DNA from: Pseudofrankia saprophytica
GTDB taxonomy: Bacteria > Actinomycetota > Actinomycetes > Frankiales > Frankiaceae
Reading direction: 5' to 3'
Length of the DNA stretch: 64,000 bases
NCBI RefSeq assembly: GCF_000235425.2
Contig: NZ_KI912266.1
Span: forward strand, 5,776,166 to 5,840,165
Shown: in pieces, positions 27,243 through 35,530 of the stretch
How the letters are laid out: every line of letters starts with the position of its first letter
Position numbering within the stretch: the stretch's first letter is position 1
Made by a program: the position numbers and the translations under genes
Notes under the pieces: model-generated
What the model was told of the DNA's origin: nothing
What the model saw: only the letters and a program-made list of their open reading frames with translations
The model's database searches: none

Positions 27243-27583
27243 GGGCCTGTTGCATTCGGAGGGCCGGGTGCGCGCGGAGGCCCTGGTAGGCGCGAGGATC
27301 AGACCGCTGCGGCGAGCTCGGAGAACGCGACCGATAGCCGCAGCCGCGGATCGGCGTCGGTGGCGAGTTCGTTGTGGCCGCGGCGGATATTTTGGATCAA
27401 GGCGTGTCCGCTGCTGATCGTCTAGGCGGAGCGCAGCCATTTCAGCCCGCGCATCGGTCGCAGTCTGGCCTTGAGCCGGCTGTGGTCGGACTCGATCCTG
27501 TTGTTCTCCCGAGCGGCGTCGACGTGGCAGGCCTCGGACAGCAGCTCGTCGAGGACCCGCGGGTAGAGCAGTGCCTTATCCGT
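27243..27583 (-). mobile_element. IS6 3' remnant
   Basis: The end gggcctgttgca (27243-27254) is an IS6 terminus. The minus frame carries the C-terminal half of the transposase (TDKALLYPRVLDELLSEACH, ENNRIESDHSRLKARLRPMR). A TAG at 27423-27425 stands where the 15424 protein has Gln. The N-terminal half and first Asp are absent. It joins in frame to a LacI fragment. Confidence 0.82.
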
Positions 27584-27682
27584 GGTGGCGTTCAGGACGT
27601 ATCCCACGGTGGCCCGCGAGACCCCGGCCTCGCGAGCGACGTCCACGGCTGTGACACGGCGTCCGATGCTTGCCTCTGGCAT
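27584..27682 (-). pseudogene. LacI regulator N-terminal fragment
   Basis: The 33 codons from ATG 27682 (PEASIGRRVTAVDVAREAGV, SRATVGYVLNAT) are the HTH headpiece of the regulator at 44931. They then fuse in frame to the IS6 remnant. It is part of the 484-bp inverted duplication. The chimera of about 86 residues would have a DNA-binding headpiece without dimer/core domain; function unlikely. Confidence 0.85.
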
Positions 27683-27728
27683 GGCCGCCTGTCTCCTGTC
27701 TCTCGTCCCGCTGGCGTGGCCGCTGTCC

Positions 27729-27791
27729 GACTTGCACGTGCAAGTCCATCGATGTTAGCTTGCGTCCCGCGCCACTTGCTCGTGCAAGTGG
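27729..27791. promoter_or_regulatory. Two LacI-type operators upstream of GH43
   Basis: The perfect 18-bp palindrome gacttgcacgtgcaagtc (27729-27746) and the near-palindrome ccacttgctcgtgcaagtgg (27772-27791) are separated by 25 bases. They are identical to those between LacI and GH2. CG-centred palindromes are typical of LacI-family sites. Confidence 0.8.
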
Positions 27792-27910
27792 CCTGGGGCA
27801 CCCGGGCCGTGGCGGATCCAGGAGCACGCCATCGGCGGCTTCCGAGACGGCTTCGCCGGCGCGGGCGGGGTGTCACCGCCGAATTCCACGTGCAATCAGA
27901 GGGGCGTCGG

Positions 27911-28144
27911 TTGATTCGCACATCGTTCAACGACGGCTGGTTCTTCCGGCCGAAGGCCGAGGCGTTCCTGACGATCCTGGGGCAGGCCGACACCGGCTGG
28001 GAGCCGGTCCGACTGCCGCACGACGCGATGGTGCACGGCGAACGCGACGGCACCGACACGACGGCGGACATCACGACTCCCGGCGTCACGGAATCATTCC
28101 GGCGTCGGCGCAGCATCATGATGCATCGAGGAGAGCGCACGTGA
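27911..28144 (+). pseudogene. GH2 leader fragment coupled to GH43
   Basis: From TTG 27911 (GAGGGG upstream) the frame encodes the GH2 N-terminus (IRTSFNDGWFFRPKAEAFLT, GWEPVRLPHDAMVHGERD) for about 52 codons. It then becomes unrelated and stops with TGA at 28142-28144, overlapping the GTG start of GH43 (GTGA). The 77-codon peptide could act as a translational leader for GH43. Confidence 0.6.
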
Positions 28145-29634
28145 ACGTCAACCCGATTCTTCCCGGTTTCTATCCGGACCCGTCGATCTGCCGAGTCGGC
28201 AGTGACTACTACCTGGCGACCTCCAGTTTTGAGTATTTCCCCGGGGTGCCGATCTTCCACAGTACGGACCTCCTGCACTGGGAGCAGATTGGCAACGTGC
28301 TCGACCGCCCCACCCAGCTGAACGTGGCCCCTGGCCTCGCCTTTGCCAGCGCCGGGATCTTCGCCCCTACACTGCGCCACCGTGACGGCCGGTTCTGGCT
28401 CGTCACGACGAACTTCACGGATGTCAGGAAGGGCCATCTCCTGGTCCACACCGACGACCCGGCCGGGGCATGGACCGACCCCGTCTACACTCAGGGGGCA
28501 TTGGGCATCGACCCCGACCTGGCCTGGGACGACGACGGCACCTGCTATCTAAGCTGGTCATACCCCGGAACGATCATGCAGGCCGCCGTCGACCCCGAGT
28601 CCGGCAAGCTCCTCTCCGAACCACAGGCGCTGTGGAGCGGGACAGGACTCGCCTTTCCCGAGGCACCCCACCTGTACCGCCACGGCGGCTGGTGGTACCT
28701 CGTCATCGCCGAAGGCGGCACCGAGCGCGGCCACACCGTGACCGTCGCCCGCTCCCGTTCGATCACCGGCCCCTTCGACGCGAACCCAGCCAATCCAATC
28801 CTCACCCGCAGCGGCACCGAACACCCGGTCCAGAACACCGGCCACGCCGACCTCGTGGAACTCCCCAACGGAGACTGGGCCATGGTCCACCTTGGGGTAC
28901 GCCCCCGCGGCAGCTCTCCCAAGTTCCACGTCAACGGCCGCGAAACGTTCCTCGCCGGCGTCGAATGGGCCAGTGACTGGCCCACGGTCGTCGAGGACCG
29001 ATATACCGTGCCGGTACGGCCCACCGCCTTCACCGACGACTTCTCCGCTCCGGCCCTACACCACCGGTGGATCTCACCCGGGACGAACCCGCAGACGTTC
29101 GCCGATCTCCGAGCCGGAGGCGGCGTCGTGCTGGCCGCCGGTCGGGCACCGGACGCACGCGAGGCCCGCCACCTACTCGCGGTACGCACCCAGGACATGC
29201 AGTGGCAGGCCACCGCGACGATCCCCGCCGGCGACGCCTGCCTGACCGTCCGTCTTGACGACGACCACTGGGCCGCCGTCGAACGGCGCGGCGACACACT
29301 GACCGCGCGGATGGTGCTCGGCCCCCTCGACCAGGCCCTCGCCACCGTCGCGGGGATCGGGCCACAGCATCCGCTCGCTGTCCGCGCCGTCGCGCATCCC
29401 GACGCGCATACCTTCCGCAGCGGACCCGACCAACTCGAACTGGGCTACCTCCGCGACGGCCAATTCCAGCCGCTCGCCGCCGCCGACGGCCGCTACCTCT
29501 CCACCGAAGTTGCCGGTGGATTCACCGGTCGCGTCGTCGGCGTCGAAGCCATCGGAACCGACGCCACGCTGGCGAACTTCGAGTACCAGGGTTTGGATGC
29601 CTCCACAGCAGCGGTGCAGGAAACCCGGAAATAG
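28141..29634 (+). CDS. GH43 beta-xylosidase / arabinofuranosidase-like enzyme
   Basis: The 497-residue cytoplasmic protein (no signal peptide) is full length. The five-bladed propeller begins NPILPGFYPDPSICRVGSDY with the catalytic base Asp in FYPDPS. The transition-state Asp is in GIDPDLAWDDDG and the acid Glu in FPEAPHLY. From about residue 300 a C-terminal beta-sandwich (FTDDFSAPALHHRWISPGTN) is typical of the xylosidase subfamily. It should release xylose or arabinose from short imported oligosaccharides. GTG 28141 has GAGGAG (28128-28133). It is preceded by duplicated LacI operators. Confidence 0.9.
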   Translation: MNVNPILPGFYPDPSICRVGSDYYLATSSFEYFPGVPIFHSTDLLHWEQIGNVLDRPTQLNVAPGLAFASAGIFAPTLRHRDGRFWLVTTNFTDVRKGHLLVHTDDPAGAWTDPVYTQGALGIDPDLAWDDDGTCYLSWSYPGTIMQAAVDPESGKLLSEPQALWSGTGLAFPEAPHLYRHGGWWYLVIAEGGTERGHTVTVARSRSITGPFDANPANPILTRSGTEHPVQNTGHADLVELPNGDWAMVHLGVRPRGSSPKFHVNGRETFLAGVEWASDWPTVVEDRYTVPVRPTAFTDDFSAPALHHRWISPGTNPQTFADLRAGGGVVLAAGRAPDAREARHLLAVRTQDMQWQATATIPAGDACLTVRLDDDHWAAVERRGDTLTARMVLGPLDQALATVAGIGPQHPLAVRAVAHPDAHTFRSGPDQLELGYLRDGQFQPLAAADGRYLSTEVAGGFTGRVVGVEAIGTDATLANFEYQGLDASTAAVQETRK

Positions 29635-29636
29635 GG

Positions 29637-29878
29637 GAGCTGGAGGAATTCCGTGTCACTACGGCGACCGCCAGGAGTGACACGGGCTGGCGTGCCGCGA
29701 CCGGCGCGATCCTCGTGGACGGCGTCTGCGACGGCGAGACCCACGACGCCCGGCCGGATCTCACGGATTGGAGCACAGCGGGCTACGACGGCGGCGGGTC
29801 TGCGGTCGAGGTCGTCGACCGCGGACCTCGACACCCTCGTCGCGCGAACGCACCGCCGATCAGGCGGGTAGCCGGCGG
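29637..29878 (+). pseudogene. GH78 alpha-L-rhamnosidase middle fragment
   Basis: The frame gives GWRAATGAILVDGVCDGETH, DARPDLTDWSTAGYDGGGSA, VEVVDR. This is the middle of the N-terminal domain of GH78 enzymes (W...GE-x-x-DAR...W). After it one inserted and one lost base scramble a short piece, then PPIRRVA follows. Exactly this part is missing from the GH78 gene at 33879-35396 on the other strand. Confidence 0.65.
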
Positions 29879-29879
29879 C

Positions 29880-30230
29880 GTAGTCGCGGGGTGAACTCAT
29901 CAACCCACCGGCCCCGCGATGGTCGTCCATGAAGTTGGTGTCGATTTCGATGTCGCCGAACGGGACGAGGGACATGAAGTCGGCGTACGGGTCGCCCCGG
30001 AAGGCACGTCCGCCGACGATGACGCCTCCAAGGTGCACGGTTTCGTTACGCTCGCCGAGCGCGTTGCCGTCTCAGAGTCGAAGGGCGCCAGCACGGCACG
30101 CGCACGTCGTGAAGCAGTTCCGGGTTGGCCCGGCCACGTCACGGATCTCGTCGGCGGAAAGCATGAGGTCGGCGCCGTAGCTGGCGGCGTCGGCAGGTGC
30201 GGCTTCGCTTCGACCATGCCGCCGCGCGAT
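29880..30230 (-). other. Decayed coding remnant, family unknown
   Basis: Minus-strand pieces DAASYGADLMLSADEIRDVA and HLGGVIVGGRAFRGDPYADF, MSLVPFGDIEIDTNFMDDHR lie in different frames with stops between. Their composition is protein-like. They follow the PhyH gene on the same strand, so a further operon gene probably decayed here. Confidence 0.4.
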
Positions 30231-31454
30231 TCAGCGGCCGTCGGTGGCGGCCGGATCGAGAATTTTGAACACCCGCTCGCGGAGCTCGGCGATCGCGCGG
30301 CCGGCGTCGGTGGCCGGCTCACGCGCGGGGAGCGAGAAGCTCGTGTACAGCACGCGGCGCTCCGACACGAGTGGCGGGGTCGACTCGTGGAGCGTGCAGC
30401 TCAGATGCACGGTCACGTCGCCCGCCTCGGTGGGGACGGCGACCACCGGCAGGTAGGGCCGAATCTTGGCGATCTCGACCGGCATCAGGGCACGGTGCGA
30501 ACCGGCGACGACCCGCAGCTGCCCGTTCTCCTCGCCGCTCGCGGTGACAGCGATGCCGACGATCGGTTTTGAACACCCATAGGCGTGCCGACCGAGGTGA
30601 CAGTCTCGGTGGAAGCTGACATCCGACGGGCCGGCCCTCACCTCGCGCGGCTTGACGAGCGCCTCCAGAACGCGCCCCGTCACCGGGGCTGACACGAGGA
30701 CGTCGTCGCCGGCCAGGGCGCGACGCAGATGGTCCCAGCGGTCACCACGGAGGATGGCCGCGATGGTCGGAGACCGATCTACGAACTCCTGAAGCCGGAC
30801 ACAGCGGCGGGAGCCGTCCGCCACGGTCGCCCACCACGACCGACCGTCGCCTTCGTAGTAGTCGGGCAGCGCACGATCGACATCAGCCGACACCTCCCGC
30901 ATGTCCGCCGGGTCGACCCAGCCGCGCAGGTGCAGAAACCCGGCCTCCCGCAGGAAATGGGCGACGTCCGTCGGGTCGTCGTCGGGAGTGAAGATCCGGC
31001 CGAGTTCGAGCCGTTCGCCGTCGCGGTCACGGAAGTCGACGTCGTCGGGCGTGACCGGCCACCCTTCCAGGAGGGTCAGCCAGAGCGAGTCCCAGATGGA
31101 GACGTCCCGCTCGGTGCCGCCGCGGTACCGAAGCTCGCGCGCGACGAGCATGGCGTTGAACGAACGCTGGTTCTGCACCCAGTCGGAAAAGTCGCCGGTG
31201 CTGAACGTTACAATGAGGGCGCCTTCGGCCACACCGCTGGCGGCCGTCAGTGTCCTCCCGTCGCTGGAGAAGGTCCACGCAGCACCACCCATCTCGATCG
31301 CGAGGGGCGGAGCGCCGAGGAAGTCGATTCCCTGCGCCACGAGATGGCCGTGACGCGCGGCAAGGTCCGGAAACTCGTTCGCGAGGAAATCCTCTATGTC
31401 GACGTGGCGCAGGTCGGCGTCCCAGCGGGTACGACGGTCCAGGGTTACAGGCAC
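30231..31454 (-). CDS. Phytanoyl-CoA dioxygenase-like Fe(II)/2OG enzyme with extra N-terminal domain
   Basis: The 407-residue protein has two parts. Residues 45-135 (PLAIEMGGAAWTFSSDGRTL, FSDWVQNQRSFNAMLVAREL) look like an SCP2/sterol-carrier or similar alpha/beta sensor domain. Residues 160-400 form the PhyH fold: HRDCHLGRHA supplies the His-x-Asp of the iron site, DVTVHLSCTLHES the distal His, and VSERRVLYTSF the 2-oxoglutarate Arg. It likely hydroxylates or oxidatively cleaves a small substrate. It is the last intact gene of the minus-strand glycosidase/transport operon, 113 bases after GH3, suggesting that the imported glycoside carries a group needing oxidation. Confidence 0.8.
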   Translation of the reverse strand: MPVTLDRRTRWDADLRHVDIEDFLANEFPDLAARHGHLVAQGIDFLGAPPLAIEMGGAAWTFSSDGRTLTAASGVAEGALIVTFSTGDFSDWVQNQRSFNAMLVARELRYRGGTERDVSIWDSLWLTLLEGWPVTPDDVDFRDRDGERLELGRIFTPDDDPTDVAHFLREAGFLHLRGWVDPADMREVSADVDRALPDYYEGDGRSWWATVADGSRRCVRLQEFVDRSPTIAAILRGDRWDHLRRALAGDDVLVSAPVTGRVLEALVKPREVRAGPSDVSFHRDCHLGRHAYGCSKPIVGIAVTASGEENGQLRVVAGSHRALMPVEIAKIRPYLPVVAVPTEAGDVTVHLSCTLHESTPPLVSERRVLYTSFSLPAREPATDAGRAIAELRERVFKILDPAATDGR

Positions 31455-31567
31455 AACTACCCCTCCGGGGGAAACTATTCTTGGTCGACGGCGAAATCTT
31501 CAACGGCTCACGGGCACCCTCTCTGCATTCCCCGTCGCGCCGGTGGTCGCAGGTCGACGAACGGAGA

Positions 31568-33784
31568 TCACCGGCTCAGCTCCATCATGTGGGCCAGGGT
31601 TTCGTTCTGGAGCGCACGGCCGCCGAGATTCAAAAGCTGGCGGATGGGCATACTGGAGATCATTTCGAGCACCTCGGGGTTCCGGGCGAGTGACTCCTGC
31701 GCCTCTCCGGTCATTCCCTCGTCGAGTGACTGCCGGAACATCTCGCCGACGACGGGGTGGTCGAGCCATTCACCGATCGGGGAGTCGAGAGTGAGCGGCC
31801 TGTGGTCGGCGTCGCCGGTGAGGGTTATGGTCTGCTCGGCGACGATGTGCGCGGCGTTCTCGCCGATCTGGATCGTGTAGTCGCCGGGGGCGACGGCCCA
31901 CCGGCCCAGTTCGACGTCGTAGTAGGCGAAGGCGCGCCGGTCGAGGTCCAGAGCGACCGAGTAGGTCTCGCCGGGCCGCAAGGCGATCTTCGTGAAGGCG
32001 CGGAGCTCGCGGGTGGGACGGCGGGCGGGTCCCGCGGTGGTGGCGACGTACAGCTGTACGACGTGTTTGCCCGCCCGGTCACCGGTATTGGTCACGGTGA
32101 CATGGACCGTGGCGGTGTCGGCTCCGGTCACGGTGGTCCCGAGGCCGTCGGTGGCGAAGGTGGTGTAACCCAGCCCGTGGCCGAAGGGGTAGCGGACCGC
32201 GCGGTCGACGGTCTGGTAGTGGCGGTAGCCGACCATGACACCTTCGCCGTAGCGGACGTGGCCGGCCTCGCCTGGGAAGGTCAGGTAGCTGGGGGTGTCC
32301 TGCAGGCGCAGAGGAATGGTCTCGGCGAGGTGTCCGGAGGGGTTGGTGACGCCGAAGAGGATGTCGGCGATCGCGCCGCCCGCCGCCTGGCCAAGCAGCC
32401 AGCCCTCGAGGATCGCGTCGACCTCGTCGTGCCAGCCTTCGAGGGACACGACACCGCCGTTGGAGAGCACGACGACGGTACGCGGGGCAGCCGCGGCGAC
32501 CGCGCGGATGAGGTCCACCTGGTTGGCGGGCAGGTCGATGTGGGCACGGTCGACGCCTTCGGTCTCCTCGTCCGGCCCGACGAACACGACCGTCACGTCG
32601 GCATTCCTGGCGATCTCTACGGCCTGCGCACGCAGTTCCGACTGATCGTCCGCGCCGTCGGCCGCGTATCCCTGCGCGTACGTCACGGCCGTGCCGAGGG
32701 CGCGGATGCAGTCGAGGGGGATGTCGGTCTGGGTGGGGATGATGCGGGAGCTGCCGCCGCCCTGGAACCGGGGACCGGTGGCAAGGTCACCGATGACCGC
32801 GATGCGCGACCGGCGGTCCAGGGGCAGGACGTTCCCGTCGTTCTTGAGGAGCACGGCGCAGTCAGCGGCCAGCTCTCTGGCCAGGGCATGATGCTCGGCG
32901 ACTGGCAGGTCGCCCTCCGCCTCGGCGGCCAGGGTGGCCAGGGTGGCTATACGGCGTGCGCTCGCATCAACCAGGGACTCGTCAAGGGTCCCGCCGCGGA
33001 CGGCCCGCACGATCTGCAGGTCGTTGCCGCCGTTCGTGCCCGGCATCTGCAGGTCCAGCCCGGCGGCCAGGGCGGCGACGCGGTCATAGACGCCGCCCCA
33101 GTCGGAGACGACGACACCCTGAAATCCCCATTCGGTGCGAAGGACGTCCGTGAGCAGCCAGCGGTTCTGGGAGGCGGGCGTGCCGTTGACGCGGTTGTAG
33201 GACGACATCACCGTCGCCGGCCGCGCCTCGGTGACGATCCGCTCGAAGGCGGCGAGATAAATCTCCCGCAGGGTCCGCTCGTCGACGTCGGCGCTGACCC
33301 GCATCCGGTCGGTCTCCTGGTTGTTGGCCGCGAAGTGCTTCACCGACGCGCCCACGCCCTGGGACTGCAGGCCCCGCACGTGCGCGGCGCCCAGCACGCC
33401 AGCCAGCAGGGGGTCCTCCGAGTAGTACTCGAAGTTCCGCCCGCACAACGGCGAACGCTTGATGTTGACTCCCGGGCCGAGGACCACCGTGACGCCGAGC
33501 GCGCGGGCCTCGCGGCCGACCGCCACGCCCAACCGTTCGGCCACCTCGACATCCCAGCTCGAGCCCACCGCGACGGCGGGCGGCAGACAGGTAGCGGGCA
33601 GACTGTCGTTGATGCCGAGATGATCGGCGTCGCCTCGCTGGAGGCGGATACCGTGCGGACCGTCGGTGAGAACGATCGAGGAGATTCCGGCCTCATCAAG
33701 GGGCTTGGTTGTCCAGAAGTCACGGCCCGACAGCAGGGACGCCTTCTTTTCCAGGGGCAGGTCGGCGGGATCGGTCGACGGCAT
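31568..33784 (-). CDS. GH3 beta-glucosidase-type enzyme
   Basis: The 738-residue protein has the full GH3 order. The barrel starts LPLEKKASLLSGRDFWTTKP; KHFAANNQETDR and the nucleophile Asp in GVVVSDWGGVYDR follow. The alpha/beta sandwich has AADCAVLLKNDGNVLPLD and GPDEETEGVDRAHIDLP, and a fibronectin III-like C-terminus follows (VTVTNTGDRAGKHVVQLYVA). No signal peptide, so intracellular. The ATG at 33784 (MPSTDPADLP) has GAAAGG 8 bases upstream and is preferred over 33817. It should remove terminal beta-glucose or xylose from imported oligosides. Confidence 0.92.
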   Translation of the reverse strand: MPSTDPADLPLEKKASLLSGRDFWTTKPLDEAGISSIVLTDGPHGIRLQRGDADHLGINDSLPATCLPPAVAVGSSWDVEVAERLGVAVGREARALGVTVVLGPGVNIKRSPLCGRNFEYYSEDPLLAGVLGAAHVRGLQSQGVGASVKHFAANNQETDRMRVSADVDERTLREIYLAAFERIVTEARPATVMSSYNRVNGTPASQNRWLLTDVLRTEWGFQGVVVSDWGGVYDRVAALAAGLDLQMPGTNGGNDLQIVRAVRGGTLDESLVDASARRIATLATLAAEAEGDLPVAEHHALARELAADCAVLLKNDGNVLPLDRRSRIAVIGDLATGPRFQGGGSSRIIPTQTDIPLDCIRALGTAVTYAQGYAADGADDQSELRAQAVEIARNADVTVVFVGPDEETEGVDRAHIDLPANQVDLIRAVAAAAPRTVVVLSNGGVVSLEGWHDEVDAILEGWLLGQAAGGAIADILFGVTNPSGHLAETIPLRLQDTPSYLTFPGEAGHVRYGEGVMVGYRHYQTVDRAVRYPFGHGLGYTTFATDGLGTTVTGADTATVHVTVTNTGDRAGKHVVQLYVATTAGPARRPTRELRAFTKIALRPGETYSVALDLDRRAFAYYDVELGRWAVAPGDYTIQIGENAAHIVAEQTITLTGDADHRPLTLDSPIGEWLDHPVVGEMFRQSLDEGMTGEAQESLARNPEVLEMISSMPIRQLLNLGGRALQNETLAHMMELSR

Positions 33785-33878
33785 CAGTTGGACCTTTCGC
33801 GGAGGTGGTGGCGACACGACGGTTGAACACGTCGGGCGTGTCCGAGGTGACGGATGAAGAGGTGGACCTGGAGCGGCT

Positions 33879-35396
33879 CTAGGGAGCCTCGAGCACCGCG
33901 GCGAGATCCCGTTCGAGCGCCGGAGCCTGGGCGGGGAAGTACTCCAGGAGTGCCTGGAGCGAGGGCAGCGACGGTTCGGTTCCGCTGTCGGTGTTGGCGA
34001 ACTGCGGCAGGTGTTTCTGGAAGACGGTCCCCAGGGCGGCCCAGACGGCAGCGTCGTAGAAGAGCACCTTCAGCGGCGTGTCGAGGCCGTAGGCGGGCCG
34101 GGCGGGCGATGGGGTGTCGTACTCCCAGCGGTGGTCGCCCGCCTCGATGTCCACGGTGAGGTCCTCCGGGTGTCGTGGCAGGACGACCTGGGCGGTGGTG
34201 CCGGCCGGGACGGTCACCTCAACGGTCATCCGGCCGTCCGGTCCGTGTCGCCAGCCCATCCGGACCCGGCCGTAGGGGGTGTCGTGGGTGACGGTGGCAT
34301 GGGTGAGTCCGCCGCCGGGCCCTGGCGCGATGCGCATCCGGCTGTAACCGGGTTGGATGGGTTCGAGGCCGCCGACCACGCGGTGCAGCCAGCCGGCGAT
34401 GGCGCCGAGGGCGTAGTGGTTGAGGGACGTCATGTCGGTGTCGTTGAGCGTGTCGTCGGGACGGATGGCGTCCCACCGTTCCCAGATCGTGGTCGCGCCC
34501 TGCGTGACGGGATAGAGGAAGGAGGGGCAGGCGGTCTGGAGCAGCAGCCTGTAGGCGGTGTCCAGATGACCGGTGCGGGTCAGGGCATGCGTGACGAAGG
34601 GCGTACCGGCGAAGCCGGTGGTGATGGTGTGGTCGGCCTTCGCTACGAGAGCGGCCAGCCGGGCGCCGGCGCGCGGCTCCTGGCCCGGGGCGAGGATGTC
34701 GAAGCAGATGGCCAGTGCGTAGGCGGTGACGGTGTCGTTCGCGACCAGTCCGGCGGGGGTGACCCACCTGGTCGCGGAACGCCTGGCGGACCCGCTGGTG
34801 CAGCGCTGTGTACCTGGCCGCGTCACCGTCGTGGCCCAGCACCTCGGCGGTGCTGGCCAGCTCCCGGGTCGTCCGGCACAGGTAGGCGGTGGCGACCAGG
34901 TAGGCGTCCGTCTTCCCGCCGGCGGGGTTGTGGGCGGGCGCATCCGGTCGAGCCAGTCCCCGAGCTGAAACCCTGAGTTCCACAGGCCGTTCTCGTCGAG
35001 GCGGCCTGCCACACTGTCGATGAACGCGGTCATGGACAAGTACTGGCGGGCAAGGATGTCCCGGTTCGGCTCCCAGGTCAGCCGGCCGACCGCCCAGCCC
35101 TCACCGAGTACGGCACCGAGCGCGTTCCGTCCCGTCCGCAGCATGCTGGTGATGTCATGGCTGCTGACGGCCAGGCGGTGGTCGTAGGACGTCCACCCCG
35201 GCGTGAGCACCTCGTTACCCGCCCGACCGCCGTCGACGTGGGCCTCGACGAGCCCGAGCGCGGTGACGTGCAGGCTGGCTCTCACCAGCCCCTCGCCGAC
35301 GGTGAACTCGCGGCGCAGATACGGCGCCGGCACCGGGATCTCCGCGACGGCGCGGAAGGAAGGGATTATGAAGGAGGCCCGCCAGGAAAGTGACAT
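33879..35396 (-). pseudogene. GH78 alpha-L-rhamnosidase, deleted and frameshifted
   Basis: ATG 35396 (GAGGAG upstream) starts a GH78 N-terminal domain (YLRREFTVGEGLVRASLHVT, WTSYDHRLAVSSHDI, GAVLGEGWAVGRLTWE). Near 35050 it jumps into the catalytic (alpha/alpha)6 domain (SMTAFIDSVAGRLDENGLWN), losing several hundred residues including the usual acid region. A lost c near 34945 and an extra g near 34757 put the part TDAYLVATAYLCRTTRELAS in another frame. The end (TTIWERWDAIRPDDTLNDTD, MTSLNHYALGAIAGWLHRVV) is well preserved. It is about 506 codons, where the family has 900-1000. It cannot be a normal rhamnosidase. Confidence 0.85.
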
Positions 35397-35530
35397 CGTT
35401 TCTCTCACTCCTCGGTAATCCTGTCGGCCCGTTCGTCGGCGGCCGTCACCCGGATATCCGGCCGCGGAGCCGGCCGGTGAAGGCCGCGGACGCCTCCCCG
35501 GCCGGACCCATGACGAGCCGGCGCCGACCG

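Larger units (their letters stand above)
27584..28067 (-). repeat. Inverted duplicate of the LacI/GH2 promoter region (copy 1)
   Basis: Position x here corresponds to 72613 minus x in 44546-45029. Identity is almost complete over 484 bp; I saw only a handful of substitutions, such as cgacggcac against cgacagcac. It contains the LacI 5' end, both operators and the GH2 5' end. Identity stops sharply at both borders. Confidence 0.92.

Noticed and set aside
31757-33826. A 689-codon frame opposite the GH3 gene
   Set aside because: Gly/Asp/Val-rich antisense shadow; the GH3 catalytic motifs lie on the minus strand.
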